Assembly (NCBI RefSeq): GCF_017873435.1
Contig: NZ_JAGGKG010000001.1
Location: forward strand, 124,001-188,000
Length of the DNA stretch: 64,000 nt
Direction: 5' to 3'
Source: Paenibacillus turicensis
GTDB lineage: Bacteria; Bacillota; Bacilli; Paenibacillales; Paenibacillaceae
Below the pieces are notes generated by a model that worked only from the letters and a program-made list of their open reading frames with translations, did no database searches and had not been told where the DNA came from. Made by a program: the position numbers and the translations under genes. The stretch's first letter is position 1; each line of letters starts with the position of its first letter. Shown piece by piece: positions 17,988-27,961 of this stretch.

Positions 17988-19797
17988 TCACATCCTTGTT
18001 CATATTGGAATCCTCAATAACATCAAGACCAACAGGCCAGCACAACGTAACAGACAATCCCCCAAGCGAAGAAGAATATATACTAATTCCCGCCTGTTCA
18101 TTATATTTAAGCTGGAGGCGCTGATTCACATTCCATAGTCCACACCCCATTTCTCCATCCATCGTTCCTTTGAGCTTACTCATTAAATTTACGATCGCCT
18201 GTTGATCCATCCCTTCTCCATCGTCCTCTACACTTAAATACATCCAGCCATCACGCTCTACTCCAGTTATTTTAATCTCACCAGCCTCTCCATCCTGTTC
18301 AATGCCATGGATCACAGCATTTTCAACTAATGGCTGGACGATTAATGGAGGAACATGTTGTCGTTTCATTTCCTCTGACAAATCAATCGTAAAACAAATA
18401 CGTTGCATCCTCATTTGCTGAATTTCTAAATAGCAGGTCACAAATTCAATTTCCTCTTGAAGTGGAACCTGATCTCGCTCCTGCCTAGTTGTATAGCGAT
18501 AATACCGAGATAAATTATGAGACATTGCCACAACCGCATCACTGCGTCCTAACTTTGCCATGCTTGTAATAAAGGAGAAGCAATTATAAAAAAAGTGAGG
18601 GTTAATTTGAGACTGAAGCTGCTTTAATTTTGCCTCACGCACATGAATTTGCTCCAAGTACACATGCTCAAACAATTGCTGAATTTGCTCCACCATCATA
18701 TTAAATCTAGCCGCAAGAAAGCTAAATTCATTTTTTCCTTTTACCTGAATACGAACAGCATAATCTCCTTTCTTTAAACGTTGAAACCCCCAAATTAACT
18801 GCTTCATTGGAACCTGTACCTGCACATATAGCCAATATGCAACGAGTGAGCTTGTCAGCAATACAAAAATCATGGAGCAATAAAAAAATAGATTAGATTG
18901 ATGAATGGGCTGTAAAATGCTACTCAAAGGCATATAATCAATCAGATACCAACCAAGCGTTTTTGATTTCACTGTATTTACCATATAGGGCTCGCCATCG
19001 ACCACCACAGTATGATGATCCCCCTCACCTAGCTTAGACTCATCTAACTGCTTCATGATTTGCTTTATAAGTTCTTGATTCGAGCTTCGATTATAAATAA
19101 TGCCTGTCCCTTCAAGGAAATAAAAAGGATCATGTCTTCCATCATCCTTAAACTTATCTAACATATCTGATATATTGCTACTACTAAACTCCAGCTTAAT
19201 TAATGTATCTGCGTTTGTGGCTGGGTCATTAATCCAATATGGAAAGGAGGTCATCCAGCTAAATATAAAGCTTTCATTTTTTCCATTCACTTCTTCAGTT
19301 ATTTCCCCAGATGCTCCCGTCTCTTTCTGTTTATGTACATTCCATCCTCGTTTCATCTCTCCACGTAATGAAGCAGGATCATAAAAATTAGCTCCTCGTT
19401 CTGTGACACTTCGACCTAATGATGGAGAATATAAATATAGCTTTGTGGTCCAATGCGAAGAGCTTTCTTGAATGCTTAATTTATTTTGAATTCGTTTGAC
19501 TAAGTTAATGGTATCTAAATTAAAATATTTGCTATCCATATAAATACGTCTGAAGCTAGCAATATCAGGATCATGGATAAGTAAATTAGGCCATGAAGAT
19601 AACAATTCAATGTTTGTATTGACTTGATTTTGAAAAAACTCAAGTTGTGTACTATTAGAGCGATTTAACTCTGCCTGAAGTACAGCCGTTGTTTTGTAAT
19701 TGGAATACCAATACAAAATTAATACTGGAATAAGCATGATTAAAATTAAAATCATCATTTTAGAAAATAGGTTTGTTCGATACGACATTGTTTTCAT
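17974..19797 (-). CDS. Sensor histidine kinase, YesM family
   Basis: A 607-residue membrane kinase. TM1 (about 13-31) and TM2 (about 303-323) enclose an extracellular sensing domain of some 270 residues; a HAMP domain (about 324-376), a His_kinase domain of the LytS/YesM kind with the phosphoacceptor His401 in SQINPHFFYN, and a HATPase_c domain (about 495-595; N-box VENAVIHG, G-box DDGEGMD) follow. It overlaps the response-regulator gene, so both are made together and form one signalling pair. The likely signal is an extracellular oligosaccharide or its binding protein. Translation starts at the first ATG of the frame; a second ATG three codons later is possible. Confidence 0.92.
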   Translation of the reverse strand: MKTMSYRTNLFSKMMILILIMLIPVLILYWYSNYKTTAVLQAELNRSNSTQLEFFQNQVNTNIELLSSWPNLLIHDPDIASFRRIYMDSKYFNLDTINLVKRIQNKLSIQESSSHWTTKLYLYSPSLGRSVTERGANFYDPASLRGEMKRGWNVHKQKETGASGEITEEVNGKNESFIFSWMTSFPYWINDPATNADTLIKLEFSSSNISDMLDKFKDDGRHDPFYFLEGTGIIYNRSSNQELIKQIMKQLDESKLGEGDHHTVVVDGEPYMVNTVKSKTLGWYLIDYMPLSSILQPIHQSNLFFYCSMIFVLLTSSLVAYWLYVQVQVPMKQLIWGFQRLKKGDYAVRIQVKGKNEFSFLAARFNMMVEQIQQLFEHVYLEQIHVREAKLKQLQSQINPHFFYNCFSFITSMAKLGRSDAVVAMSHNLSRYYRYTTRQERDQVPLQEEIEFVTCYLEIQQMRMQRICFTIDLSEEMKRQHVPPLIVQPLVENAVIHGIEQDGEAGEIKITGVERDGWMYLSVEDDGEGMDQQAIVNLMSKLKGTMDGEMGCGLWNVNQRLQLKYNEQAGISIYSSSLGGLSVTLCWPVGLDVIEDSNMNKDVNGFD

Positions 19798-20018
19798 CTC
19801 GCTTTATATAGAAGTAATAGAGGTTATTGTAATAAATCATATATCGGTTCACGATTTAGTTCATATTTTAATCGTTTCCTACTTTGCTTAAAGGGGAAAA
19901 TACCAATATTTCTGCACTTAATCCAACTAATATCGTTAGCCTTCTGCTAATAAACTGGAACCTATCATCATTATTATCGTAGTAAATAGGTAAATAAATC
20001 GAAGGAGGAGGTTATGCT

Positions 20019-20615
20019 TTGAGTTTACTTCATAGATTAATAGCTCAAGCTAAAAACCCAAGCGGCTTTGTAGGATCGCTAATGTTAAAAATAATGAATA
20101 CCGCTCACTACGAAATGAACAAATGGGCATTAGCGAAAATTAACATACCAGAGTCTGCTGTCATGTTAGATGTTGGTTGTGGCGGAGGAAAAACACTACA
20201 ATTACTTTCGAATTTAAATACATACGGAAAAATATATGGAATTGATTATGCTGAGCAAGCAGTGAAGGATTCTATTCAAGCTAATAAATTGGACATTGAG
20301 ATGGGGAAAATGTTTGTTCAGCAAGCATGTGTCACAAAAATGCCTTTTTCAACCGGTACCTTTGATGTTATAACTGCCTTTCAAACCCATTACTTTTGGT
20401 CAGATATAGAGGAGAGTATTGCAGAGGTCTACCGCGTCTTATCATCACAAGGCTGCTTTCTTCTCGTTGCAGAGCGCTATAAGGTGAATTACCATATGAC
20501 TACTTATAAGACAAAGGAAGAAATGGAGCAGCTATTTCATGATATCGGGTTTACTACTGTAAATTATGCGCTTAGTCCCAATCAAAAATGGATATGTATC
20601 AAAGGAATTAAATAA
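20019..20615 (+). CDS. Class I SAM-dependent methyltransferase
   Basis: A 198-residue class I methyltransferase. The SAM-binding motif I is MLDVGCGGGKTLQLL (about residues 49-63), with the acidic end of beta 2 in YGIDYA and motif IV-like FDVITAFQTHYFW. The fold ends shortly after motif VI, as in UbiE/YcgJ-like small enzymes; the substrate is not predictable. The start is TTG at 20019: GGAGGAGG at 20003-20010 is well spaced for it, while an ATG at 20014 opens only ATG-CTT-TGA, out of frame. It is divergent from the sensor kinase and alone on its transcript, ending at a hairpin. Confidence 0.8.
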   Translation: MSLLHRLIAQAKNPSGFVGSLMLKIMNTAHYEMNKWALAKINIPESAVMLDVGCGGGKTLQLLSNLNTYGKIYGIDYAEQAVKDSIQANKLDIEMGKMFVQQACVTKMPFSTGTFDVITAFQTHYFWSDIEESIAEVYRVLSSQGCFLLVAERYKVNYHMTTYKTKEEMEQLFHDIGFTTVNYALSPNQKWICIKGIK

Positions 20616-20658
20616 CGCCCACTTCACTAAGTCAACCGCTTAGTAACAAGTGAGCGTT
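20614..20658. terminator. Hairpin after the methyltransferase gene
   Basis: AACGCCCACTTCACTAAG pairs with CTTAGTAACAAGTGAGCGTT with small interruptions. It starts within the stop codon and separates two convergent genes. No strong T-run follows at once (a T5 run comes later), so it may act in both directions only weakly. Confidence 0.6.
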
Positions 20659-20706
20659 CGCGTTTACATATTTTTACCTTAGGTGGCATATTTCATTACC
20701 CTTAGT

Positions 20707-22032
20707 TTACCACCATAGTGGTTGATTTTGATTTTTCCAAGCAAGGATCCGCTTAATCTCACGAACAGCACCTGTACCGATTTCATATTCACTTCGCTCG
20801 GGAGCATAAAGCGCTATAAAATGAAGCATTCCTCCATACGTACCTACGGCTAATGTCTTCTCTTCGTTATCAACAGCTAATGCTGAAATGGTACTGCCAA
20901 CAAAAAGACGCCAAATTTCCTGCCCTTGTGTATCGATCAGCTTCAAATAGCCATAAGCATCTCCAATCACAATACCTTGCTCAAGTGCAACCGCTGCATA
21001 CACTCTTGCATCTTCATTCATGCTTGGCCACTCCTGATCCTTTTCCATCTCGCCTGCTACTACTTGTTCCATAGATACGGCAATCGTATCTCCATTGTAA
21101 AAATGGCAGGCATTATACCATACTTGCTGTTGATCCTTTGTAAAAATACTATAATGAGGGTAACTTGAATTAGGATAGAAGTTATAAGTTTGCTCTGTTA
21201 CAACATCATACAATAGATGATCACTGCTCTGACTTCCAAATGCAATCCACCTGCCATCACTAGAAACTGCACCATGTGCCATATCGATATCAGTTTGGTC
21301 TAAATCATATTGTTTAAGCTCTGCGAGATCAGGATGAAGCATCGTTACTTTCAACTGCTGTTCTAATTGAACATAAAAAATCCCCTGACCCGTAACTAAT
21401 AATAAAGCTTTTCCTTCTTGAAATGGAATTGCTTCTTCCAAAGGTAACTCACCATGTAGTTCAATTTCTCCTAAAATTGAAATCTCAGAGCTTAACGCTT
21501 GAATTTGTGTGTTCAGCTCTGCCCATGAAAACTGGGCTATAAGTTCCCCCTGCAACTGATAATCCATTGATTTTATAATCTTAATCCCTTTTTTACTAAA
21601 AAGTGTATAAAATTGCTTATCAGGTGACGCCCCAACAAAGCTATATTCATTAAACACGGAGATGTCATCATTTTTTGCAGTGATTACTTTATTTTCTTCC
21701 CAAGAAGTTCCTGTACTAAATACAACCTCATCTTGACCTAAAAAATGAATACTACGAATGGCTTGCATGTCCTTCTCGAAGTGCTTGGCTAACGGCCATG
21801 TCGCCGCAGGAATTAAAGCACGGAGTGCTGCAATATCATTTTGTTCATTAGCTCCTTTAATCATCTTAAAAATTTTATTGGCTAGAGGTGAGCGATTATC
21901 CTCAGCAGGCTCTTCCCCTACACTATCCCAGCCTTCCGTCATTCCTTTGTTAACATATACATTAATCTCACTGGCGTAACGTTTTCCTTCTGTTCGCCAC
22001 TTTTCCGCGATATCTTCCTGTAGCCACTCCAT
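20707..22032 (-). CDS. Hypothetical protein, probable beta-propeller
   Basis: A 441-residue protein I do not recognise. The first ~95 residues are helical and charged, starting MEWLQEDIAEKW. The rest alternates short beta strands with turns in a way suggestive of a WD40- or PQQ-like propeller, e.g. ISVFNEYSFVGASPDKQFYTL split as repeats, AHGAVSSDGRWIAFGSQSSD, and ALAVDNEEKTLAVGTYGGML. No signal peptide or membrane segment is visible, so it should be cytoplasmic. It stands alone between convergent and same-strand neighbours with no functional link to the polysaccharide genes. Its role is unknown; a scaffold or SMI1/KNR4-like immunity role was considered but no motif supports it. Confidence 0.6.
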   Translation of the reverse strand: MEWLQEDIAEKWRTEGKRYASEINVYVNKGMTEGWDSVGEEPAEDNRSPLANKIFKMIKGANEQNDIAALRALIPAATWPLAKHFEKDMQAIRSIHFLGQDEVVFSTGTSWEENKVITAKNDDISVFNEYSFVGASPDKQFYTLFSKKGIKIIKSMDYQLQGELIAQFSWAELNTQIQALSSEISILGEIELHGELPLEEAIPFQEGKALLLVTGQGIFYVQLEQQLKVTMLHPDLAELKQYDLDQTDIDMAHGAVSSDGRWIAFGSQSSDHLLYDVVTEQTYNFYPNSSYPHYSIFTKDQQQVWYNACHFYNGDTIAVSMEQVVAGEMEKDQEWPSMNEDARVYAAVALEQGIVIGDAYGYLKLIDTQGQEIWRLFVGSTISALAVDNEEKTLAVGTYGGMLHFIALYAPERSEYEIGTGAVREIKRILAWKNQNQPLWW

Positions 22033-22130
22033 CTTTATTCCTCCAGTTCATACTATGTATTATAAATTATGAATCATTCTTACATTTACTTTTAAACTAA
22101 CGTGGATAATTGTAATCAATGATTTCACTC

Positions 22131-22200
22131 CTTTTCCACCATCTCTCTGCTCCTCCGCTTCGTTTGCCTATTGTCAAGCACTGATTTTAAATTTGAGTCA
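22131..22200 (+). repeat. Interspersed repeat, copy B
   Basis: These 70 bases match 6291-6360 with about 11 differences and no gaps, sharing CCACCATCTC, TGCTCC, ATTGTCAAG, GATTTTAA and TTGAGTC. Only the right arm of the longer palindromic element at 6110-6362 is kept here. It occupies most of the gap between the propeller-like protein and the cellulase gene. Confidence 0.7.
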
Positions 22201-22220
22201 TAAATTTTTCTAAACAACTT

Positions 22221-22259
22221 AAAAAAGCTCGCTTAAGACATAGGACTTAAGCGAGCCTT
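22221..22259 (-). terminator. Terminator after the cellulase gene
   Basis: GCTCGCTTAAG and CTTAAGCGAGC form a perfect 11-base stem with an eight-base loop. On the minus strand a run of six T follows, matching the end of the cellulase gene 55 bases upstream. Confidence 0.88.
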
Positions 22260-22313
22260 CTTGTTACTAGATTCGTAAATTTATAGATTGTAGATCCGCA
22301 TTATCTTACTAGC

Positions 22314-23903
22314 TTATTGAGGCAAACCAACCAATTTAACATTATCAATGATGATTTTACCACCGTTAGAGCCGTTTTGTAAGATTTGCAAATTTTTTAG
22401 CTTGTTTAAGTTTAAAATATCATTTCCATCTTCAGTTGAAGGCTGGTGATCTACGCGCTTCGTAAATTTGTTAAAAGGAATTACAATTGTTGTCCATTCA
22501 CTTGAGTTTGGACGAATTGTATATTTCCAGTTTTCCCCGTCTTCTGAATTCGCTGCTTTTTCAGTCAAAACAAGATTAAAAATACTTCTTTGCTCAGACT
22601 TCACATCAATAGATAAACCAATCCATGATGACCAATCTTCATTAATATCCTTCACGACACCCCAATATCCGCCGTCTTTACCTTGAAACTGAACTTCCAT
22701 CCCTTTACCGTTTCTTCCGTTCACAATCGAATGTGAAACTGTCGCCCCACCACCTTCATATTTACTCCACAGTAGGCCCCCTTCAAAATTATCTACTAAT
22801 TTTGTTCCTACTGAATACACAGGTGTTTCTGGGTTAGGATTCGGATTGTCTGGTAACGGTGCAGGCCAATTATAAGTGCTTTGTTGCATTATTGCTTGTA
22901 AAACCTGATGATTAAATGTTCGCTGGTTGCGATCATATAGCTTAAACCAACCCTCATCATCCCATACGGCTAATGCAAAACCGTTATGAATCGCTACATC
23001 AGAAACATAATCATACCATTTTATACGAGAATTATAGTCATTTTCTACCTTTGCACCATACTCACCTAAATAAACAGGAATATTATTGTTTTTTTGAGAC
23101 CACTTCTTCACCTTTTCAAAGGCTCTGAAAATTGTAGTCTTATCTGCTTCCGTACCCCAAGTACCAATGGAATTATGCGTAAAATCATAAGGATCATAAT
23201 AATGGAATGTTGCAATCAAATTAGGATCGTTAGGAATTTCTAAATTGTAAATTGTAGCACGCCAGCTATTCCAATGCCCTGCCCCGATAATGATTTGCCG
23301 CGTTGGATTTGTTGGACGAATGATCGAAATAATTCTTTTATTCATATCATTAATTTCTTCATCTAAAATGTTGCCATGTGGTTCATTTAACACTTCAAAC
23401 ACTAAATTTTCGGATTTATTTTTAAAACGTTCAGCAACTTGCTTCCAAATCATTTCTAAGCGCTGAATATTCCCACTATAGTCATCCATTACCCATTCAT
23501 CATGATGGGTATTAATTACAGTGACTAGCCCACGGGAAAGCGACCAATCTACCACTTGCTCCACACGATTTAAAAAAGCAGGATCAATCGTATAAGGATA
23601 TTGCTTACTCGTATGGTTGTCCCAACGAATTGGAATACGCACATGCTTGAAGCCCGCTGCTTTGTAATCATCAAAATAATATTCCCTAGCTGCGGTAGCC
23701 CATTCTCCCTCATACGGTGGTTCTAGCGTATTTCCCATATTAATGCCATTTCCCATTCTTTGAATCATGCTTTGCGCACTTATTGCAGTTAAATTATTTT
23801 GAAGGACTGGGTCATTTGTAGTATTAGCAGATGCCGCAGATGCTGGAATGCAAGCAAGTAACATACAAAGAATTATACTGTAACACATTAATTGCTTCTT
23901 CAT
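22314..23903 (-). CDS. Secreted GH5 endoglucanase with C-terminal binding module
   Basis: A secreted endo-beta-1,4-glucanase of 529 residues. Residues 1-24 are a Sec signal ending in ASAASA. The GH5 barrel (about 40-345) has INTHHDEW, the acid/base Glu174 in VLNEPHG and the nucleophile Glu281 in YLGEYGA. After a proline-rich linker (PDNPNPNPETP) comes a C-terminal beta-sandwich module of about 160 residues with Trp-rich strands, resembling CBM17/28-type cellulose-binding modules. AAAGGAG precedes the ATG. A cre site lies 115 bases upstream, so catabolite repression is expected. It fits the region's plant cell-wall theme, with the divergent AraC gene as a candidate local regulator. Confidence 0.94.
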   Translation of the reverse strand: MKKQLMCYSIILCMLLACIPASAASANTTNDPVLQNNLTAISAQSMIQRMGNGINMGNTLEPPYEGEWATAAREYYFDDYKAAGFKHVRIPIRWDNHTSKQYPYTIDPAFLNRVEQVVDWSLSRGLVTVINTHHDEWVMDDYSGNIQRLEMIWKQVAERFKNKSENLVFEVLNEPHGNILDEEINDMNKRIISIIRPTNPTRQIIIGAGHWNSWRATIYNLEIPNDPNLIATFHYYDPYDFTHNSIGTWGTEADKTTIFRAFEKVKKWSQKNNNIPVYLGEYGAKVENDYNSRIKWYDYVSDVAIHNGFALAVWDDEGWFKLYDRNQRTFNHQVLQAIMQQSTYNWPAPLPDNPNPNPETPVYSVGTKLVDNFEGGLLWSKYEGGGATVSHSIVNGRNGKGMEVQFQGKDGGYWGVVKDINEDWSSWIGLSIDVKSEQRSIFNLVLTEKAANSEDGENWKYTIRPNSSEWTTIVIPFNKFTKRVDHQPSTEDGNDILNLNKLKNLQILQNGSNGGKIIIDNVKLVGLPQ

Positions 23904-24017
23904 TCAGGCTCGCTCCTTTAATAATAATATTAATCGGAAAATAGCAATACTTTACTTAAATATCAATCCCCCTTTAACTATCCTTTCATGTTTAGTCGAT
24001 GAAGGTTGCTTCATTAA

Positions 24018-24032
24018 TCAAAGCGCTTTCAC
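24018..24032. promoter_or_regulatory. Catabolite-responsive element (cre)
   Basis: TCAAAGCGCTTTCAC differs from the ideal palindrome TGAAAGCGCTTTCA at a single position. It lies 115 bases upstream of the cellulase start and is the best cre match seen in the window, so CcpA repression of the cellulase is likely. Confidence 0.7.
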
Positions 24033-24108
24033 AAGAAACTAAAACTAGCTTTTCAACTTTCCTATTTTTAGCATAAATAGATTTATCTATGTCATCAATT
24101 ACATATTG

Positions 24109-24202
24109 TGCATATATACTTACCTATTGTGCAATTGCAATAAAATAAATTTTCTATAGTCTACCGTTATATTTTCTGCACATATACTTACTCATTGTGC
24201 AA
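24109..24202. repeat. Pair of 26-base direct repeats, probable AraC operator
   Basis: The two copies, 24109-24134 and 24177-24202, begin TGCA and share ATATACTTAC, then ATTGTGCAA, with three differences. Their start points are 68 bases apart. They lie between the divergent cellulase and AraC genes. AraC-family proteins bind direct repeats, so these are candidate sites for the regulator at 24301 controlling itself and the cellulase. Confidence 0.55.
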
Positions 24203-24300
24203 GAATACGTTTACAAAAAAAGGGATCAGATTTAAAATAGATGCATCACTGAAATAGAGGCATTAATGAAAGAAACTATGACCTTACTAGGGAGGTTTAT

Positions 24301-25089
24301 ATGAATATCACAAATATCGGCTACAACCATATCCATGATGCTGATTTTATGATTGATCGACCTAATGGCTCTGGTGATTATTTACTGTTACTGCTGAAAT
24401 CACCTGCTATTTTTACTTTCAACCAGCTGGATCTATTTACACAGCCTGACTCCTTTATTTTATTTAATAAGCATTCCCCACAGCTTTATCGAGCTTATGG
24501 CGCTCAATTTGCAAATGATTGGTTCCATTTCCAAATGGATAGTCCAGATGATGAAGCCATGCTTACACGTTTAGCCATTCCAAGAGACAAGGTCATTCAT
24601 ATTGGGGACTTAAATGAATTATCGATCATTATTAACAATTTGTGTTATGAAACCTATTCCTCTAATCGGCTTAAACACGAAACGATTAATTTATATTTAC
24701 AGCTATTTTTTATTAAGCTAAGCAACCGAATTTACTCTGTAAATAATGAAACGAACAATTCTCATTTTAATAAAATGTCCATCATTCGTACTAAAATTTA
24801 CAACCAACCTTTTTTAAATTGGAGTATCGATTGGTTATCCCATGAGCTTGCGATGAGTAGATCATCATTTCAACATATGTACAAGGACTTTTTTGGTGTA
24901 AGTCCGATGGCAGATGTCATTACTAGCAGGCTAGAGCATGCCAAATATCTTTTATCCACAACAGATATTTCAGTAAAGAAAATTGCGGAGAAATGCGGCT
25001 ATAGTAATGAAATTCATTTTATGCGACAATTCAAACGGCAAAATCAAATTACGCCATCGGAGTATAGAAATCAGAAAAGGAAGCTTTGA
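24301..25089 (+). CDS. AraC-family transcriptional regulator
   Basis: A 262-residue one-component regulator. The N-terminal ~140 residues look like a cupin-type sugar-sensing domain (DYLLLLLKSPAIFTF, then strands and a helical dimer region). The C-terminal ~100 residues carry two helix-turn-helix units, with SHELAMSRSSFQHMYKDFFG and AEKCGYSNEIHFMRQFKRQ as recognition regions, ending in the signature ITPSEYRNQ. It is divergent from the GH5 cellulase, and two direct repeats lie in the shared control region. Activation of cell-wall degrading genes in response to a sugar is inferred. GGGAGG is placed eight bases before the ATG. Confidence 0.88.
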   Translation: MNITNIGYNHIHDADFMIDRPNGSGDYLLLLLKSPAIFTFNQLDLFTQPDSFILFNKHSPQLYRAYGAQFANDWFHFQMDSPDDEAMLTRLAIPRDKVIHIGDLNELSIIINNLCYETYSSNRLKHETINLYLQLFFIKLSNRIYSVNNETNNSHFNKMSIIRTKIYNQPFLNWSIDWLSHELAMSRSSFQHMYKDFFGVSPMADVITSRLEHAKYLLSTTDISVKKIAEKCGYSNEIHFMRQFKRQNQITPSEYRNQKRKL

Positions 25090-25105
25090 TAAATTAGCTA
25101 TAAGC

Positions 25106-25153
25106 TTAAACACCAATTGTTGCTCCGGGTTGTAAAATGGGATATGTAATCAT
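25106..25153 (-). pseudogene. Vestige of an S66 LD-carboxypeptidase gene (N-terminus only)
   Basis: A 15-codon frame, MITYPILQPGATIGV, ends at TAA. It has an intact AGGAGGT ribosome site eight bases before the ATG. The peptide matches the start of S66-family peptidases (LdcA/MccF type), which typically begin with an ITYP-like strand and PGATIGVTAPS. It begins 17 bases after the patatin gene, so a patatin-S66 operon probably existed and lost nearly all of the second gene. The remnant is too short for certainty, but motif and ribosome site agree. Confidence 0.55.
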
Positions 25154-25170
25154 TGAGTTATACCTCCTGC

Positions 25171-25956
25171 TTATTGTTTATTTTTAAGTCGGCTAAGAAG
25201 CTCAGGGATTATCAAATTTGCAGCTTCCTCTCCCGCTTTAATGCTTTCCTGTATTTTTGTAAAATCAAAGGCAGCGATATGTCCCACCTCAGGTCGAATA
25301 ACGACATCAGCTAAATGTAAGCTTGTGTGCTTTCTCTCCGCTGCCATCAGGCTATAAGAGCGATAAACAACCTCGATCATATTGCGTGGCGGTTTTTTCT
25401 CATGCTCTCTAGCCACATCTACAGCAATGACTAAGTCAAGATTATGACCCATTATTTCCTGAACGGGTAAATTATTTAACACTCCACCATCAACTAACAT
25501 CTTTCCATCCAGCATCATTGGCGCAAAAACACCTGGAAATGCAGTTGTCGCCCGTAGCACAGTGCCTAAATCTCCTTGATCCAAGATAACTTGCTTCCCT
25601 TCTAGCAAATCCACTGCTACCGTCTTAAAATGAATCGGAAATTCTTCAATTAGTAATGATTCCTTTCCATGCTCCTTTAGTAGTTTATTTACTGTATTAT
25701 AAATGCCATTGCCTGCAAATAAACCTCGTTGCCAAATTCCCAAATCGACTAGACGAAACTTAGATGTATTTTGCAAAAAAAATTCAATTTCCGCCGCTGG
25801 AATACCTGCAGCATAAAGCCCGCCGATTGCGCCTCCCATACTTGTTCCTACAATATAATCTATTTTAATTTGATGCTGATCAAAAGTTTTAAGCACACCT
25901 AGGTGAGCAAGGCCACGAACAGCTCCGCCCCCTAATACTAACCCGATTTTTTCCAT
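25171..25956 (-). CDS. Patatin-like phospholipase
   Basis: A 261-residue cytoplasmic patatin-family serine hydrolase (RssA/YchK type). The oxyanion loop GGGAVRG (9-15), nucleophile motif GTSMGG with Ser39, and the catalytic-dyad Asp in the DGG motif (MLVDGGVLNN, about residue 153) are all present, and length is normal. Such proteins hydrolyse phospholipid acyl chains; the physiological substrate is unknown. GAGGAGA precedes the ATG. The gene is followed at once by the vestigial S66 start, so its operon partner has been lost. Confidence 0.9.
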   Translation of the reverse strand: MEKIGLVLGGGAVRGLAHLGVLKTFDQHQIKIDYIVGTSMGGAIGGLYAAGIPAAEIEFFLQNTSKFRLVDLGIWQRGLFAGNGIYNTVNKLLKEHGKESLLIEEFPIHFKTVAVDLLEGKQVILDQGDLGTVLRATTAFPGVFAPMMLDGKMLVDGGVLNNLPVQEIMGHNLDLVIAVDVAREHEKKPPRNMIEVVYRSYSLMAAERKHTSLHLADVVIRPEVGHIAAFDFTKIQESIKAGEEAANLIIPELLSRLKNKQ

Positions 25957-26075
25957 AAAAGAGTCTCCTCGTTTTTTAAATGGGACTATTTATTTTAATT
26001 TGGATATATCGTAGCACCTACGTTTTAGTTAAGCAATGAAATAAAATGTTATCTCTACAGCATTCAAGTAGCAAC

Positions 26076-26110
26076 AAAAAAGCTAGATGTGTTAGACCAC
26101 ACCTAGCCTT
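26076..26110 (-). terminator. Terminator after the arabinofuranosidase gene
   Basis: AAGGCTAGGTGTG pairs with CACATCTAGCTT on the minus strand with one mismatch, followed by TTTTTTG. It lies 14 bases beyond the stop codon. Confidence 0.85.
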
Positions 26111-26123
26111 TGAACCCATTATC

Positions 26124-27650
<1,527 letters not shown>

Positions 27651-27816
27651 TTAATAATATTGTTAATTCTATAAGATTGAATTAATGATTACATTTATAT
27701 TAAAAGACATTATAGCGAAAAATGCAAGGCGTTTTTTCGTTAGCTACAAATATTAATCTGGGACATATTTTCGAGACATTTTGGGATATATCGGGGAGCT
27801 AATTAGACTCAATATA

Positions 27817-27862
27817 AAAAAAGAACCTTCAACCCAACTCGCAGCATGGGTTAAAGATTCCA
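27817..27862 (-). terminator. Terminator after the alpha/beta hydrolase gene
   Basis: On the minus strand GGAATCTTTAACCCA pairs with TGGGTTGAAGGTTC using some G-T pairs and runs into TTTTTTT. It separates the esterase from the arabinofuranosidase promoter. The remainder of the ~330-base gap is AT-rich and holds no gene. Confidence 0.75.
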
Positions 27863-27961
27863 TCTAACTAACTTTTCAGATAGCATGTCATTATACAAAT
27901 ACGATAAATTCGTAAATCTATACTTGTTTTCTAATCTTCTTATACTTCTTTAACACTTCTA

